A stretch of DNA of 64,000 nucleotides from an uncultured Pelagibacteraceae bacterium (lineage in GTDB: Bacteria > Pseudomonadota > Alphaproteobacteria > Pelagibacterales > Pelagibacteraceae), in the NCBI GenBank assembly GCA_902516465.1, contig CABXZD010000001.1, positions 62,001 through 126,000 of the forward strand. The letters run 5' to 3'. Positions 47,864-57,010 of this stretch are shown here, piece after piece. Numbering within the stretch: position 1 is the first letter of the stretch; each line of letters opens with the position of its first letter. The translations under genes were made by a program, and so were the position numbers. The notes below the pieces were generated by a model. That model was given only the letters and a program-made list of their open reading frames with translations. It searched no databases and was not told the origin of the DNA.

Positions 47864-48738
47864 ATATAGTTAGAAACTTACCTGGTCCTTTATTAATTTT
47901 TTTGGGAGCTTTAAGTTTAAGTTTTGGTGGATTAATCGTAAAATCTTTTGAAGGAGCTACGTTATGGCAAATTTTATTTTGGCGTTCATTTTTTTTTACT
48001 TTAACTGTTTTAGCTTTCTTAATGATTAGTTACAGGAAAGAGACTTTAAATTCTTTTTATAATTCTGGATTACCAGGATTTTTTGGTGGAATAGTATTAT
48101 CTTTTGGTTTTTGTGGTTATGTATTTGCTATGTATAACACAACAGTCGCAAACGTAAATTTCATAATATCACTTCAAATATTATTTCTTGCAGTGTTTGG
48201 ATACATCTTTTTAAAGGAAAAAATCAATACTCTAACTATAACATCAATCATATTAGCAATAAGTGGAGTTTTATTAATGGTTGGTAATTCGTTAACCCCT
48301 GGAGAGTTATCTGGAAATTTAGCTGCGTTTTCAATGCCAATTTGTTTTGCTGTTTTAATTATGATTGTAAGAAAATATCCAACAGTAGATATGATTCCTG
48401 CACAATTTGTAGCAGGAATTTGCTCTTGTTTAATAGGATTTATTCTTTCAACAAAAATTATGATTTCTCCTCATGATATTTTTTTAGGATTTCTAGCCGG
48501 TTTTTTTCAAATTGGTTTCGGATTTATTTTTATCACTATTGGTGCTAAAACCACACCATCAGCAGTGGTTGGGATAATAATGTTATCCGAATCTGTGTTG
48601 GGCCCAGTTTGGGCTTTTATGTTTGTAGCTGAAAGGCCATCAATATTTGGTTTAATTGGTGGTGCGATAATACTCTTCGCAGTATTGCTTCAATTTTATG
48701 CACTTTTAACTAAAAGTAAAAAAAGTGTTTCCCATTGA
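47860..48738 (+). CDS. DMT-superfamily (EamA) permease linked to 5-oxoprolinase
   Basis: A 292-residue protein with ten predicted helices. First half: LLIFLGALSLSFGGLIVKSFEGATLWQILFWRS; second half begins near NLAAFSMPICFAVLIMIVRKY. It overlaps pxpC by four bases (ATGA), the closest coupling a transporter in this region shows with an enzyme. Substrate and direction are unknown. The 3' end runs into the 5' leader of gcvT with no visible terminator in the 30 bases before the riboswitch. Confidence 0.86.
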   Translation: MNIVRNLPGPLLIFLGALSLSFGGLIVKSFEGATLWQILFWRSFFFTLTVLAFLMISYRKETLNSFYNSGLPGFFGGIVLSFGFCGYVFAMYNTTVANVNFIISLQILFLAVFGYIFLKEKINTLTITSIILAISGVLLMVGNSLTPGELSGNLAAFSMPICFAVLIMIVRKYPTVDMIPAQFVAGICSCLIGFILSTKIMISPHDIFLGFLAGFFQIGFGFIFITIGAKTTPSAVVGIIMLSESVLGPVWAFMFVAERPSIFGLIGGAIILFAVLLQFYALLTKSKKSVSH

Positions 48739-48767
48739 CATTTATAGTCACTTGTAAGATTATCAAT

Positions 48768-48931
48768 TTACGGGAGAGACTACAGATTATCGTAGCGCCG
48801 AAGGAGCAACCACCCGGGAATCTCTCAGGCAAAAAGGACCGTAACATATTAACTCTGGAAAGAGATTAAGTTCTCGCCGAAGGAGCAAAACTCTCAGGCA
48901 AATATACAGATGGGTAGAATGAGTTAATATG
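48768..48931 (+). promoter_or_regulatory. Tandem glycine riboswitch upstream of gcvT
   Basis: Two glycine aptamers are in series. The first runs from CGGGAGAGAC (48771) through GCCGAAGGAGCAA and TCTCTCAGGCAAAAAGGACCG to about 48848. The second runs from CATATTAACTC (48845-48855) through CGCCGAAGGAGCAAAACTCTCAGGCAAATA to GAGTTAATATG (48921-48931); its P1 stem is an 11-base-pair perfect match. GCCGAAGGAGCAA and CTCTCAGGCAAA are the invariant glycine-aptamer cores. The P1 ends three bases before the gcvT ATG, so control could be over translation start. Glycine riboswitches before gcvT are known in SAR11 bacteria. Confidence 0.96.
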
Positions 48932-48934
48932 TAA

Positions 48935-50026
48935 ATGAAAGAAACATCTTTAATAAATCTTCATAAATCAAATGGAGCAAAGCTTGTTGAGTTTGCAGGT
49001 TATTATATGCCTATCCAATACCCAGACGGAATTCTCAAAGAGCATAGGTTTACTAGGACAAAAAGTGGTATTTTTGATGTTTCACATATGGGTCAATTAT
49101 TCATTTACGGCGACGATATGTTAACAAAAGATCTTGAAAAAATTTTTCCTATAGATCTACAAAATTTAAAGATAAATCAAAGCAAGTACTCATTTTTGAT
49201 GAATGAAAATGGTGGGATTTTCGACGATCTAATTATAACTAAGATTAGTAAAGGTTATATGATTATTTTGAATGCCGCTTGTAAAATTAATGATTATAAA
49301 ATTCTTAAAGAAAAATTAAATGACAGCTATAAATTAGAACTTAAAGAAAACCTTTCTCTAATTGCGATACAGGGACCAGGTGCCAAAAATATACTTGGAA
49401 AAATTATACCTGAAACTACTAATCTAAAATTTATGCATGGGGGAGATTTCAATTACAATAATTTTAATATTTATGTCACTAGATCTGGATATACTGGGGA
49501 AGATGGATTCGAGATTTCAATTCCAAATGAAATAGCAGAGGATTTTACAAAAATTTTGCTTAAAAATGGATCGAAATTAATTGGTTTAGGTGCAAGGGAT
49601 ACATTACGTTTAGAAGCCGGGCTTTGCTTATACGGAAATGACCTAGATACAGAAACTACTCCTATAGAGGCTAATCTAAAGTGGGCGATATCAAAAAAAA
49701 GAATTGATGACCAATATCCAGGATCAGAGGTAATTAAAAAACAATTTTTTTCTGGAGTAAAAAAATTAAGAGTTGGGATAAAGCCAGATATCAAAGTTAT
49801 TGCTCGAGCTAATACAAAAATTTATAATGATGATAATAAAGAAATTGGAAAAATCACAAGTGGCTCTTTTGGACCAAGTGTAGAATATCCAATATCTATG
49901 GGTTATATAGATAATAATTATTCGTCAATAGACACAAAAATATTTTTAGAAATTAGAGGGAAAAAGATTGCCGCAAATGTCTGCAAGTTACCTTTTTATC
50001 AAAAAAACTATTTAAAGGAGATTTAA
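48935..50026 (+). CDS. gcvT: Aminomethyltransferase, glycine cleavage T-protein
   Basis: GcvT takes the aminomethyl group from lipoylated H-protein and makes methylene-tetrahydrofolate and ammonia. The 363-residue protein has the T-protein start (LHKSNGAKLVEFAGYYMPIQYPDGILKEH) and GIFDVSHMGQ, the folate-contact region IQGPGAKN, SGYTGEDGFEISIP, and LRLEAGLCLYGNDLD. It is the first gene of gcvT-gcvH-gcvP, immediately behind the glycine riboswitch, so glycine levels should set its expression. Confidence 0.95.
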   Translation: MKETSLINLHKSNGAKLVEFAGYYMPIQYPDGILKEHRFTRTKSGIFDVSHMGQLFIYGDDMLTKDLEKIFPIDLQNLKINQSKYSFLMNENGGIFDDLIITKISKGYMIILNAACKINDYKILKEKLNDSYKLELKENLSLIAIQGPGAKNILGKIIPETTNLKFMHGGDFNYNNFNIYVTRSGYTGEDGFEISIPNEIAEDFTKILLKNGSKLIGLGARDTLRLEAGLCLYGNDLDTETTPIEANLKWAISKKRIDDQYPGSEVIKKQFFSGVKKLRVGIKPDIKVIARANTKIYNDDNKEIGKITSGSFGPSVEYPISMGYIDNNYSSIDTKIFLEIRGKKIAANVCKLPFYQKNYLKEI

Positions 50027-50407
50027 ATGTCTGAAGTAAAATTTTCAAAAGAACATGAGTGGATTAAACTTGAAGGAGAGGTTGCAACTATAGGAATAAC
50101 AAAGCATGCAACGGAAATGTTAGGTGACATTGTATTTGCTGAACTTCCCGAGAAAGGTTCAAAAATAGAAAAAGATGGTACAGCTGGGGTAGTTGAGTCA
50201 ACAAAAGCAGCAAGTGATGTTTATACTCCTCTAAGTGGGGAGGTTATTGATACTAATCAAAAAATTGTAGATGATCCTGCAAAAATAAATGAAGATCCAG
50301 AAGACACAGCATGGTTTTTTAAATTAAAATTAAAAGATAAATCTGAGATGGATACTTTAATGAATAAAGAAGAATACGATAAATTTGCAAAAGAAAGTAG
50401 TAGTTAA
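50027..50407 (+). CDS. gcvH: Glycine cleavage H-protein
   Basis: A 126-residue lipoyl carrier that shuttles the aminomethyl group between P-, T- and L-proteins. The lipoylation site is Lys60 in [20 protein letters not shown]. The start [21 protein letters not shown] is typical. The ATG follows the gcvT stop directly and its own stop abuts gcvP, so stoichiometric translation is likely. No change at the lipoylation site. Confidence 0.96.
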   Translation: MSEVKFSKEHEWIKLEGEVATIGITKHATEMLGDIVFAELPEKGSKIEKDGTAGVVESTKAASDVYTPLSGEVIDTNQKIVDDPAKINEDPEDTAWFFKLKLKDKSEMDTLMNKEEYDKFAKESSS

Positions 50408-53266
50408 ATGTTAAAAAATGCTCAAAAAGATTTTATCAAAAGACACATAGGCCCCTCTGAAAAGGAGCAAGAAATAATGCTTAAAGAGCTTGGTTATAAA
50501 AGTTTGGATAATTTAATAGAAAATACTGTACCAGAAAAAATTCTATTGAAGGATAATTTAGATATTGGCGATCCGAATTCTGAGTATGAAGCCTTGAGAA
50601 AACTTAAAAATATTTCTAAGAAAAATAAAATTTTTTCAAGTTTTATTGGTATGGGTTATTATGGAACATATACTCCTTACGTAATCCTTAGAAATATATT
50701 AGAAAATCCAGGGTGGTATACTTCCTATACGCCATATCAACCCGAGGTAGCTCAGGGCAGATTAGAAATGTTGTTAAATTTTCAACAAATGATTATTGAT
50801 TTTACTGGGATGGACATTGCAAATGCCTCTCTCTTAGATGAGGCTACTGCAGCTGCTGAAGCTATGGGATTGAGTTTTAGACTTTCAAAAACTGAGACAA
50901 AAAAAGTTTTTGTTTCAAAAAACTGTCATCCTCAAACTATTGAAGTTATTAAAACTAGGGCTGAACCTTTAGGAATAGAAATAATAGTTGGTGATGAAGA
51001 TAAAGACATTAATGAAAATATTATTTGTGGAATACTTCAATATCCTGGGACTTTGGGCGATATAAAAGATCCAAGCGAGGCAATAAGTAAAATTCATAAA
51101 AATAATGGTAAAGCAGTTTTAGCTTGTGATTTACTTGCTTTAGCTAAACTTAAAACACCTGCGGAATTAGGTGCTGATATAGCTATTGGTAGTTCACAGA
51201 GATTTGGAATTCCAATGGGATATGGAGGTCCTCATGCAGCTTTTTTTGCTACAAAAGATGAATTTAAAAGATCTATGCCAGGAAGAATAGTGGGTGTTTC
51301 AGTTGATAGACATGGTAAGAAAGCCTTTAGATTAGCCCTGCAGACTAGAGAACAACATATCAGAAGAGATAAAGCTACAAGTAATATTTGCACAGCTCAA
51401 GCTTTGCTTGCAATAGTCTCGGCAGCTTACGCAGTTTATCATGGACCGACAGGTATCAAAAAAATTGCAGAAACTGTTTCTCAACTAACAAAAAATTTTG
51501 CAGACAAATTAAAGCAATCAGGATATGAATTATATTCTGATAAATTTTTTGATACAGTCACAGTAAAAACTTTAGATAAAACAGATAAAATTTATAAAAA
51601 TGCGCTAGATCAAGGTGTTAATATAAGGAAAGTTAGTTCTGAATTATTGGCAGTATCTTTTGATGAACGAAAAAACCTTTATAGAGCAAATCAACTTTTA
51701 AAAATATTCAATTGCTCAGAAACAATCAAAGAGACAATGAATGAAAGTTTATCAAACTTACCAAAAAAATTATTACGAACTTCTACTTATTTAGATCATC
51801 CAGTATTTAATAGCTATCATTCTGAGACAGAAATGCTCAGATATTTAAAAAAACTAGAGGACTCAGACATAGCTCTTAATAGAACAATGATAGCTCTTGG
51901 TTCTTGCACCATGAAATTAAATGCAGTTTCAGAAATGACACCTATTACATGGAAAGAGTTTTCACAACCACATCCATTTTCTCCAGTTGAGCAGATGGAT
52001 GGTTATAGAGAACTTTTCACTGATTTAAAGAATTGGTTAAGATCAATTACAGGTTTTTCTGGCGTTTCACTTCAGCCTAACGCTGGTGCTCAAGGAGAAT
52101 TTACAGGATTGATGGTAATAAGAAAATATCATGAAAAAAATGACGAGCTTAATCGAAATATTTGTTTAATTCCAAGTTCTGCTCACGGTACAAATCCAGC
52201 GAGTGCTCAAATGGTGGGTATGAAAGTTGTTGTTGTTAAATGTGATGAAAAAGGAAATGTTGATTATGAAGATTTAAAAAAGAAAGCCGAGGAACATTCA
52301 GAAAATTTGGCAGCGTTAATGGTAACATATCCTTCAACTCATGGTGTTTTTGAGGAAAAAATAATAGATATTTGTGACTTAATTCACAAACACGGTGGAC
52401 AGGTATATATGGATGGGGCAAACTTAAATGCTTTGGTAGGAGTAGCAAAACCTGGAAATTTTGGTCCAGATGTATGTCATATTAATTTACACAAAACTTT
52501 TTGTATTCCACATGGAGGTGGAGGTCCGGGTATGGGTCCAATAGCGTGTAAAAAACATTTAGAAATATTTTTACCCAAGCATTCTGTAATCAAGGATTGT
52601 GGACCAGCAACAGGAATTGGTGCGGTATCAGCTGCCCCATGGGGAAGTTCAAGTATTTTGTCTATTTCTTGGATGTATATTAAAATGATGGGATCAGAAG
52701 GTTTGAAAAAAGCGTCTCAAGTTGCAATCTTGAATGCTAATTACCTAGCTCATAAATTAAGAGATACATTTCCAATTTTGTATAAAGGAAAAAATGGTAA
52801 CGTTGCACATGAATGTATAATAGATATTAGAAAAATAAAAAAAGATATTGGCATTACCGAGGAAGATATTGCAAAAAGACTTATTGATTTTGGTTATCAT
52901 GCACCGACAATGTCATGGCCAGTTGCTGGTACAATGATGATCGAACCCACCGAAAGTGAAAGTTTTAATGAAATTAATAGATTTTGCTCAGCTCTCAAAA
53001 AGATCAGACAAGAAATTGATAAAGTTCAGTCTGGTGACTACGATAAAGTTGATAATCCACTTAAAAATGCGCCACATACACACGTTGAATTAAGTTCTAA
53101 CAAATGGGAACATATGTATGAAAGGGAAGAAGCTGCTTATCCTACTGAAGCTCTGAAAACAATAAAGTATTGGCCTCCAGTTGGAAGAGTAGACAACGTC
53201 TATGGAGATAAAAATTTATTTTGTACTTGTCCGTCCATGGATGAATATGAGGACTCAGCAGCATAA
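50408..53266 (+). CDS. gcvP: Glycine dehydrogenase (decarboxylating), P-protein
   Basis: The 952-residue homodimeric (fused) form of the P-protein, which decarboxylates glycine with pyridoxal phosphate. The N-terminal half starts FIKRHIGPSEKEQEIM and has SLLDEATAAAEAM; the C-terminal half has the PLP-binding Lys696 in NLHKTFCIPHGGGGPGMGP. ALGSCTMKLNAVSEM links the halves. Full length, no frameshift. It ends 12 bases before the next operon-like group and has no terminator-like hairpin, so read-through is possible. Confidence 0.96.
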   Translation: MLKNAQKDFIKRHIGPSEKEQEIMLKELGYKSLDNLIENTVPEKILLKDNLDIGDPNSEYEALRKLKNISKKNKIFSSFIGMGYYGTYTPYVILRNILENPGWYTSYTPYQPEVAQGRLEMLLNFQQMIIDFTGMDIANASLLDEATAAAEAMGLSFRLSKTETKKVFVSKNCHPQTIEVIKTRAEPLGIEIIVGDEDKDINENIICGILQYPGTLGDIKDPSEAISKIHKNNGKAVLACDLLALAKLKTPAELGADIAIGSSQRFGIPMGYGGPHAAFFATKDEFKRSMPGRIVGVSVDRHGKKAFRLALQTREQHIRRDKATSNICTAQALLAIVSAAYAVYHGPTGIKKIAETVSQLTKNFADKLKQSGYELYSDKFFDTVTVKTLDKTDKIYKNALDQGVNIRKVSSELLAVSFDERKNLYRANQLLKIFNCSETIKETMNESLSNLPKKLLRTSTYLDHPVFNSYHSETEMLRYLKKLEDSDIALNRTMIALGSCTMKLNAVSEMTPITWKEFSQPHPFSPVEQMDGYRELFTDLKNWLRSITGFSGVSLQPNAGAQGEFTGLMVIRKYHEKNDELNRNICLIPSSAHGTNPASAQMVGMKVVVVKCDEKGNVDYEDLKKKAEEHSENLAALMVTYPSTHGVFEEKIIDICDLIHKHGGQVYMDGANLNALVGVAKPGNFGPDVCHINLHKTFCIPHGGGGPGMGPIACKKHLEIFLPKHSVIKDCGPATGIGAVSAAPWGSSSILSISWMYIKMMGSEGLKKASQVAILNANYLAHKLRDTFPILYKGKNGNVAHECIIDIRKIKKDIGITEEDIAKRLIDFGYHAPTMSWPVAGTMMIEPTESESFNEINRFCSALKKIRQEIDKVQSGDYDKVDNPLKNAPHTHVELSSNKWEHMYEREEAAYPTEALKTIKYWPPVGRVDNVYGDKNLFCTCPSMDEYEDSAA

Positions 53267-53278
53267 AGTTTTAATTTA

Positions 53279-54517
53279 ATGAAAATAGCTGTAGTTGGTT
53301 CAGGCATTTCTGGTTTAAGTGCTGCACATTATTTATCAAAAAAATATCATGTGGATCTTTTTGAAAAAGAAGATCATTTTGGAGGACACTCTCACACAAT
53401 AGATCTTAACTTTGGATCAAAAAAAATATCAGTAGATATCGGCTTTATTGTTTTTAATTTTAAAACTTATCCAAATTTGATTAATTTTTTTAAAGAAAAT
53501 AAAATCAAAATAGAAAAAAGTAATATGTCTTTTTCAGTTTCAGTCAAAAATACAAATTTTGAATATTGTGGAAAAGGTTTGAATGGTATTTTTTCAAATA
53601 AATCAAATTTATTTAACCTCAAATTCTTAAAAATGTTTTTTGATATTATTAGTTTTTACAAAAAATGTGATGACCTAAAAAACTTTAATGAAGGAATAAC
53701 TCTAGGAGATTATTTATCTAAAAATAGACTATCAAAAGAATTTATAAATTATCATTTAATACCTATGGTTTCAGCTATTTGGTCAATGCCACCATACGAG
53801 GCTAGTAAAATGCCTTTAAAATTCTTCCTGAAATTTTTTCAAAATCATGGTTTATTTAAACTGAAAGACAGACCACAATGGTACACTGTTACCAATAGAA
53901 GCAGAACCTATGTTCAAAAAATTATTTCAAGTTTGAGTGGTGAATATTTTAAAAATTATGCTGTAAAAAAAATTGTAAGTAATAATTCAGGAATAGATTT
54001 ATATTATGGTGGAGATAGTGAATTTTTTAATTACGATAAAGTTGTATTGGCAACACATGCTGATGAAGCCCTTTCAATTATAGAAAATCCATCAAAAGAT
54101 GAAAAAAAAATATTATCAAATTTTAAATACAAAGAAAATTTCGCTTTCATCCACACCGATGAAAAAGTTATGCCTAAAAATAAGAATGCTTGGTGTTCAT
54201 GGAATTCCTCGATGGATAAAAATTTTGTTGAAAAAAACTCAATAACTTATTGGCTAAATTTATTACAAAATTTAAAATGTGATCAAAATATATTTTTGAC
54301 TTTGAACCCTTACTTTGAAATAGATAAATCAAAAATATTAAAAAAAACAAAATACACTCATCCTTATTTTGATCAATCTGCATTAGACTACCAAAGTGAC
54401 CTTAAAAGTTTACAAAATAAAAGAAATATTCTTTTTTGTGGTAGTTATTTTGGTTATGGATTTCATGAGGATGGAATAAAATCATCTCTTGAAATGTTAA
54501 AAAATTTTAATGAATAG
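53279..54517 (+). CDS. FAD-dependent amine-oxidase-fold oxidoreductase (COG2907 type)
   Basis: A 412-residue flavoprotein with the N-terminal FAD motif MKIAVVGSGISGLSAAHYLSKKY and the GGHSHTID block, then FIVFNFKTYPNLINFF and SAIWSMPPYEASKMP, matching the COG2907 family that accompanies Cfa-like enzymes. In Rhodobacter sphaeroides a flavin protein of this kind (UfaD) desaturates methylated fatty acids on the route to furan fatty acids. It overlaps the DUF1365 gene by 8 bases. Assignment to that function is inference from neighbours, and the family contains other activities. Confidence 0.8.
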   Translation: MKIAVVGSGISGLSAAHYLSKKYHVDLFEKEDHFGGHSHTIDLNFGSKKISVDIGFIVFNFKTYPNLINFFKENKIKIEKSNMSFSVSVKNTNFEYCGKGLNGIFSNKSNLFNLKFLKMFFDIISFYKKCDDLKNFNEGITLGDYLSKNRLSKEFINYHLIPMVSAIWSMPPYEASKMPLKFFLKFFQNHGLFKLKDRPQWYTVTNRSRTYVQKIISSLSGEYFKNYAVKKIVSNNSGIDLYYGGDSEFFNYDKVVLATHADEALSIIENPSKDEKKILSNFKYKENFAFIHTDEKVMPKNKNAWCSWNSSMDKNFVEKNSITYWLNLLQNLKCDQNIFLTLNPYFEIDKSKILKKTKYTHPYFDQSALDYQSDLKSLQNKRNILFCGSYFGYGFHEDGIKSSLEMLKNFNE

Positions 54518-55271
54518 CTCAATTTATAATGGAACTGTAATTCACAAAAGATTTAAACCTAAAAGTCATTTTTTTAAATATAGTGTATTTACTTTTTTAA
54601 TAGATTTATCTGAATTAAATTATCTAAATAAAAAAATTAAATTTTTTTCGTACAATCGTTTCAATCTTTTAAGTTTTTATGAAAAAGATCACGGTGATAG
54701 GGATGGCTCATCATTAGTTCAATGGGTTAAAAAGAATTTAGACGATAACAATATTAATTCAGAAAGTGTGAAGATTAGATTGTTATGTTATCCTAGAATT
54801 TTTGGTTATGTATTTAATCCACTAAGTGTATTTTATATTTACGATATTAATGAAAAATTAATTTGTATTTTATATGAGGTAAAAAATACTTTTGGAGAAC
54901 AACACACATATATTTTTAAGGTTCATGGAGATAAAAACCTTTATCAACATAATTGTTTGAAAAAATTTCATGTGTCTCCTTTTATTGAAATGGATTGTGA
55001 ATATTTTTTTAGGATTTTAAAACCTGGAGAAAAAATTTCTGTTATTATCAATCAATATCAAACAAATGAAAAAATATTATATGCATCTCAAGATGGTAAA
55101 AGAGTTGAATTCAATTCGAAAGAATTAATTAAATCCTACATAAAACACCCATTAATGACATTTAAAATAATTTCAGCGATACATTTTGAAGCGTTCAAAT
55201 TGTGGATAAAAGGAATTAAGTATGTAAAAAAAAAATTAAAAATTAAAAATAATATTACTTTTGAAAATTAA
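54510..55271 (+). CDS. DUF1365 protein of the lipid-modification cluster
   Basis: A 253-residue protein with the DUF1365 pattern: IYNGTVIHKRFKPKSHFFKYSVFTFLIDLSEL at the start, IRLLCYPRIFGYVFNPLSVFYIYD in the middle, and FHVSPFIEMDCEYFFRI. Almost always found between the COG2907 oxidoreductase and a Cfa-like gene, as here. The biochemical function is unknown. It overlaps the upstream gene by 8 bases and its stop shares a base with the start of the Cfa-like gene. Confidence 0.85.
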   Translation: MNSSIYNGTVIHKRFKPKSHFFKYSVFTFLIDLSELNYLNKKIKFFSYNRFNLLSFYEKDHGDRDGSSLVQWVKKNLDDNNINSESVKIRLLCYPRIFGYVFNPLSVFYIYDINEKLICILYEVKNTFGEQHTYIFKVHGDKNLYQHNCLKKFHVSPFIEMDCEYFFRILKPGEKISVIINQYQTNEKILYASQDGKRVEFNSKELIKSYIKHPLMTFKIISAIHFEAFKLWIKGIKYVKKKLKIKNNITFEN

Positions 55272-56449
55272 TGGGTTTATTTAAAATTTCAGACAAAATT
55301 GTATTTAATGCTTTAAAAAATATAAGATTTGGTTATTTAGAGATCACCAATCATAATGGTGATGTACATAAATTTGGAGACTCAAACGAGATATTAAAAG
55401 CTTATCTTGAGATAAAAAAGCCTAATTTTACTTTTAATATAATAAAAGGAGGAAGTGTTGGGCTGGCTGAGTCTTATATGAGGAATGAATTTGAGACTAA
55501 AAATTTGTCAAATTTAATAGAATTAACTGCAAGAAATATAAAACAAGTTCATAAATTTTCAGGTCTTCTTGATATGCCATTATTTAATTTTTTCAAAAAT
55601 ATTTTTATTAAAAATACAAAAAGTAGAAGTAAAGCAAATATAGCAAAACATTACGACCTAGGTAATGAATTTTTCTCTCTCTGGCTAGATAAGACGTTGA
55701 CATATTCGAGCGCAATTTTTGATGAAAAAAATAAAGACTTATCAGATGCACAAAATAATAAATATCAAAAATTGATTAACTTAATCAAACCAAATATTGG
55801 TGATAAAGTTTTAGAGATAGGATGTGGCTGGGGAGGTTTTGCTGAATATTTGGGTAAAAAATATGATGTTAAACTTGATTGTATTACAATTTCTAAAAAA
55901 CAATTTGAATATGCAAAAAAAAGAATTCATAAATGCGGCTTAAGTGAAAAAGTTAATATTGAAATTAAAGATTATAGAGACTTAAAAAATAAATATAATT
56001 CAATAGCTTCTATAGAAATGATTGAAGCAGTAGGTCAAAATTATTTAGAGAGTTATTTTCAAACAATTAAAAATAACTTATCACAAAATGGAAAAGCAGC
56101 TATTCAAGCTATTACAATTGACGATACTTTATTTAATAGATACAAAAATAAAGAAGATTTTATTCAAAAATATATTTTCCCAGGAGGGTTTCTACCTAAT
56201 AAAAATAGTATAAATAAGTATGTTTCTAATAATGGGTTGACTATAAAATCTTATGAATCTTATGCTGATCATTATTCAAATACTTTGGCTATATGGAGAG
56301 ACGAATTTAATAGAAAATGGGATCAAATTAAAAATCAAGGCTTTGACTTAACATTTAAAAGAATGTGGGAATTTTACTTGTGTTATTGTGAGGCTGGTTT
56401 TAAATCAAAAAATATTGATTTGATACAATTTTCGATACAAAACAAATAG
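55271..56449 (+). CDS. Cfa-like SAM-dependent fatty-acid methyltransferase
   Basis: A 392-residue relative of cyclopropane fatty acid synthase that moves a methyl group from SAM to a lipid double bond. It has HYDLGNEFFSLWLDKTLTYSS, the SAM motif VLEIGCGWGGFAEYLG (residues 180-195) and KRMWEFYLCYCEAGF. By motif alignment with E. coli Cfa, Glu239 (here Glu252) and Tyr317 (Tyr335) are kept, but Cys139 is Ser147 and His266 is Gln279. Those two residues help bind bicarbonate in cyclopropane synthases. A methyltransferase making a methyl-branched product (as UfaM does) is therefore as likely as cyclopropane synthesis. Confidence 0.85.
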   Translation: MGLFKISDKIVFNALKNIRFGYLEITNHNGDVHKFGDSNEILKAYLEIKKPNFTFNIIKGGSVGLAESYMRNEFETKNLSNLIELTARNIKQVHKFSGLLDMPLFNFFKNIFIKNTKSRSKANIAKHYDLGNEFFSLWLDKTLTYSSAIFDEKNKDLSDAQNNKYQKLINLIKPNIGDKVLEIGCGWGGFAEYLGKKYDVKLDCITISKKQFEYAKKRIHKCGLSEKVNIEIKDYRDLKNKYNSIASIEMIEAVGQNYLESYFQTIKNNLSQNGKAAIQAITIDDTLFNRYKNKEDFIQKYIFPGGFLPNKNSINKYVSNNGLTIKSYESYADHYSNTLAIWRDEFNRKWDQIKNQGFDLTFKRMWEFYLCYCEAGFKSKNIDLIQFSIQNK

Positions 56450-56461
56450 AAAAATATAAAT

Positions 56462-57010
56462 ATGACGAACACAAAATTTTTTAAATCAATTTTATTGATA
56501 ATTTCTTTAATCTTAATTACAAGTTGTTCAAAAAATAGTTCTATGAAACCAGAAGATTTTAAAGATAAAAAACCAAGATTAATTATTGAGGAATACTTGT
56601 CAGGAAATGTTAAGGCTTGGGGTGTTCTTCAAAATAGATCTGGAAAAGTTACAAGACAATTTTCAGCTGATCTTAATGGAAAATGGGATGGTAAAGAATT
56701 AATACTTGATGAAAAATTTAATTGGGATGATGGTGAAGTTCAAAATCGACAATGGAAAATAACAAAAATTGATGAAAATAATTATGAAGGCACAGCTGGT
56801 GATGTTGTAGGTAAAGCAAAAGGTTTTTCTTATGGCCCAGCTTTTAAATTTGAATATATTTTGTTAGTGCCCGTCAAAGGTAAAGAAATGAAAATTACAT
56901 TTGATGACTGGATTTTTAAACAAGACGATCGTGTAGCAATTAATAGAGCAACAATGACTAAGTTTGGCTTTAAAGTTGCTGAATTAACGGTGGTATTTGT
57001 TAAAGACTAG
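56462..57010 (+). CDS. DUF3833 lipoprotein
   Basis: A 182-residue protein with a lipoprotein signal ending LITSCS (Cys22). The mature part has LIIEEYLSGNVKAWGVLQNRSGKVTRQFSADLNGKW and LVPVKGKEMKITFDDWIFKQDDRVAINRATMTKFGFKVAELTVVF, matching the DUF3833 family. In other bacteria it accompanies DUF1365/Cfa clusters. It probably binds a lipid at the membrane surface, but no activity is established. It ends in a CTAG shared with the convergent SDR gene's stop. Confidence 0.85.
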   Translation: MTNTKFFKSILLIISLILITSCSKNSSMKPEDFKDKKPRLIIEEYLSGNVKAWGVLQNRSGKVTRQFSADLNGKWDGKELILDEKFNWDDGEVQNRQWKITKIDENNYEGTAGDVVGKAKGFSYGPAFKFEYILLVPVKGKEMKITFDDWIFKQDDRVAINRATMTKFGFKVAELTVVFVKD

